Shown: piece by piece, positions 63,686-64,000 of the stretch
How positions within the stretch are numbered: the stretch's first letter is position 1
Layout: each line of letters begins with the position of its first letter
Source of the DNA: Romanomermis culicivorax
Lineage: Eukaryota > Nematoda > Enoplea > Mermithida > Mermithidae
Assembly: GCA_963922205.1 (NCBI GenBank)
Contig: CAWUHX010000006.1
Span: 1,595,139 to 1,659,138 of the forward strand
DNA: 64,000 nt
Direction: 5' to 3'
The notes under the pieces: model-generated
Databases searched by the model: none
Seen by the model: only the letters and a program-made list of their open reading frames with translations
What the model was told of the DNA's origin: nothing
Translations under genes and position numbers: made by a program

Positions 63686-64000
63686 GCATTTTCAACAATA
63701 TTTTTTTGGTGATAAAATATAAAATTGTTCGTCATTTTTATGCAGGCTCTTTCATGATCATTTTTTTCGACTGTTTCGTGACTTTCAGAATTTATTTACT
63801 GATTGCTGAGTTCATTCGTTAGTTTAGTTTTGATTATTCTAAATTTGTATTTTATCAACAATAGACAAGCCTGTCACTCAATCTCCCGAAATAGTTATTC
63901 ATCAGAAACGTTTACTGTATGACTATCTCAAAAACGTGTTTTGCCCTCGTCGACTCTCTGGGTGTTTATTTGTTGTTTATCCTTGTTTGCTCTTCCTTTT
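63686..64000. other. Window end, no gene seen
   Basis: AT-rich sequence with no recognised element. Confidence 0.4.

Noticed and set aside
1..64000. CRISPR arrays, bacterial operons, rRNA
   Set aside because: No regularly spaced short repeats with unique spacers, no bacterial gene organisation and no rRNA-like conserved blocks were seen.

Overview
This is a eukaryotic, AT-rich and very repeat-rich window, most likely from a small invertebrate and probably a nematode. The evidence is short introns (mostly about 45-95 bp) with TTTCAG-type 3' splice sites, strong splice acceptors a few tens of bases upstream of start codons (as expected for spliced-leader trans-splicing), a Lustrin-type Cys-rich secreted protein, and three near-tandem TTAGGC-like units. 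A rotifer or other small trans-splicing animal is not excluded. No bacterial features, CRISPR arrays or rRNA genes were seen.

Layout. 1-1950 holds inverted repeats and a 245-bp-class MITE. 1951-11253 is a young, structurally complete LTR retroelement: two 899-bp LTRs differing at about 13 sites by eye, a GTAT target duplication, a candidate PBS and a polypurine tract. Its gene order is extraordinary: gag, then an envelope-like glycoprotein fused to the protease, then RT-RNaseH-integrase. Gag and Env-Pro share one frame and are separated by a single UAA; Pol is in the +1 frame with a 77-nt overlap. The element lies inside a smaller TIR element. 11.9-13.4 kb is a tandem array interrupted by a related solo LTR in opposite orientation. 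About 14.6-20.4 kb is a giant foldback region with arms near 1.4 kb.

20593-23148 (minus strand) is an intact host gene that can be spliced by eye into 14 exons: a TBC1D13-type Rab GTPase-activating protein of 385 aa. 23.5-45 kb is a graveyard of dispersed repeats and MITEs. It includes hAT-like elements with G-runs and 8-bp target duplications, a tRNA-derived SINE and a foldback element both with clear boundaries, and a decayed pogo/jerky-type transposase broken by the SINE and a MITE. A small Cys-rich secreted protein gene (30494-30769, minus) sits among them.

45721-54446 is an older, decayed Ty3/gypsy-like LTR element. It lacks its RT core but carries, 3' of integrase, a captured and degenerate DEDDy-type 3'-5' exonuclease followed by about 2 kb of unrecognised coding remnants. 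55.66-57.0 kb is a 1.3-kb foldback element. 57485-58132 encodes a secreted Lustrin-type protein; its 3' end and 3' flank are duplicated at about 59378-59745, directly before a 1.07-kb (AAAAG)n tract. 61497-62166 is a three-exon gene for an 87-aa Cys-rich secreted peptide. The host genes show no common pathway; the mobile elements dominate and show several layers of nesting.
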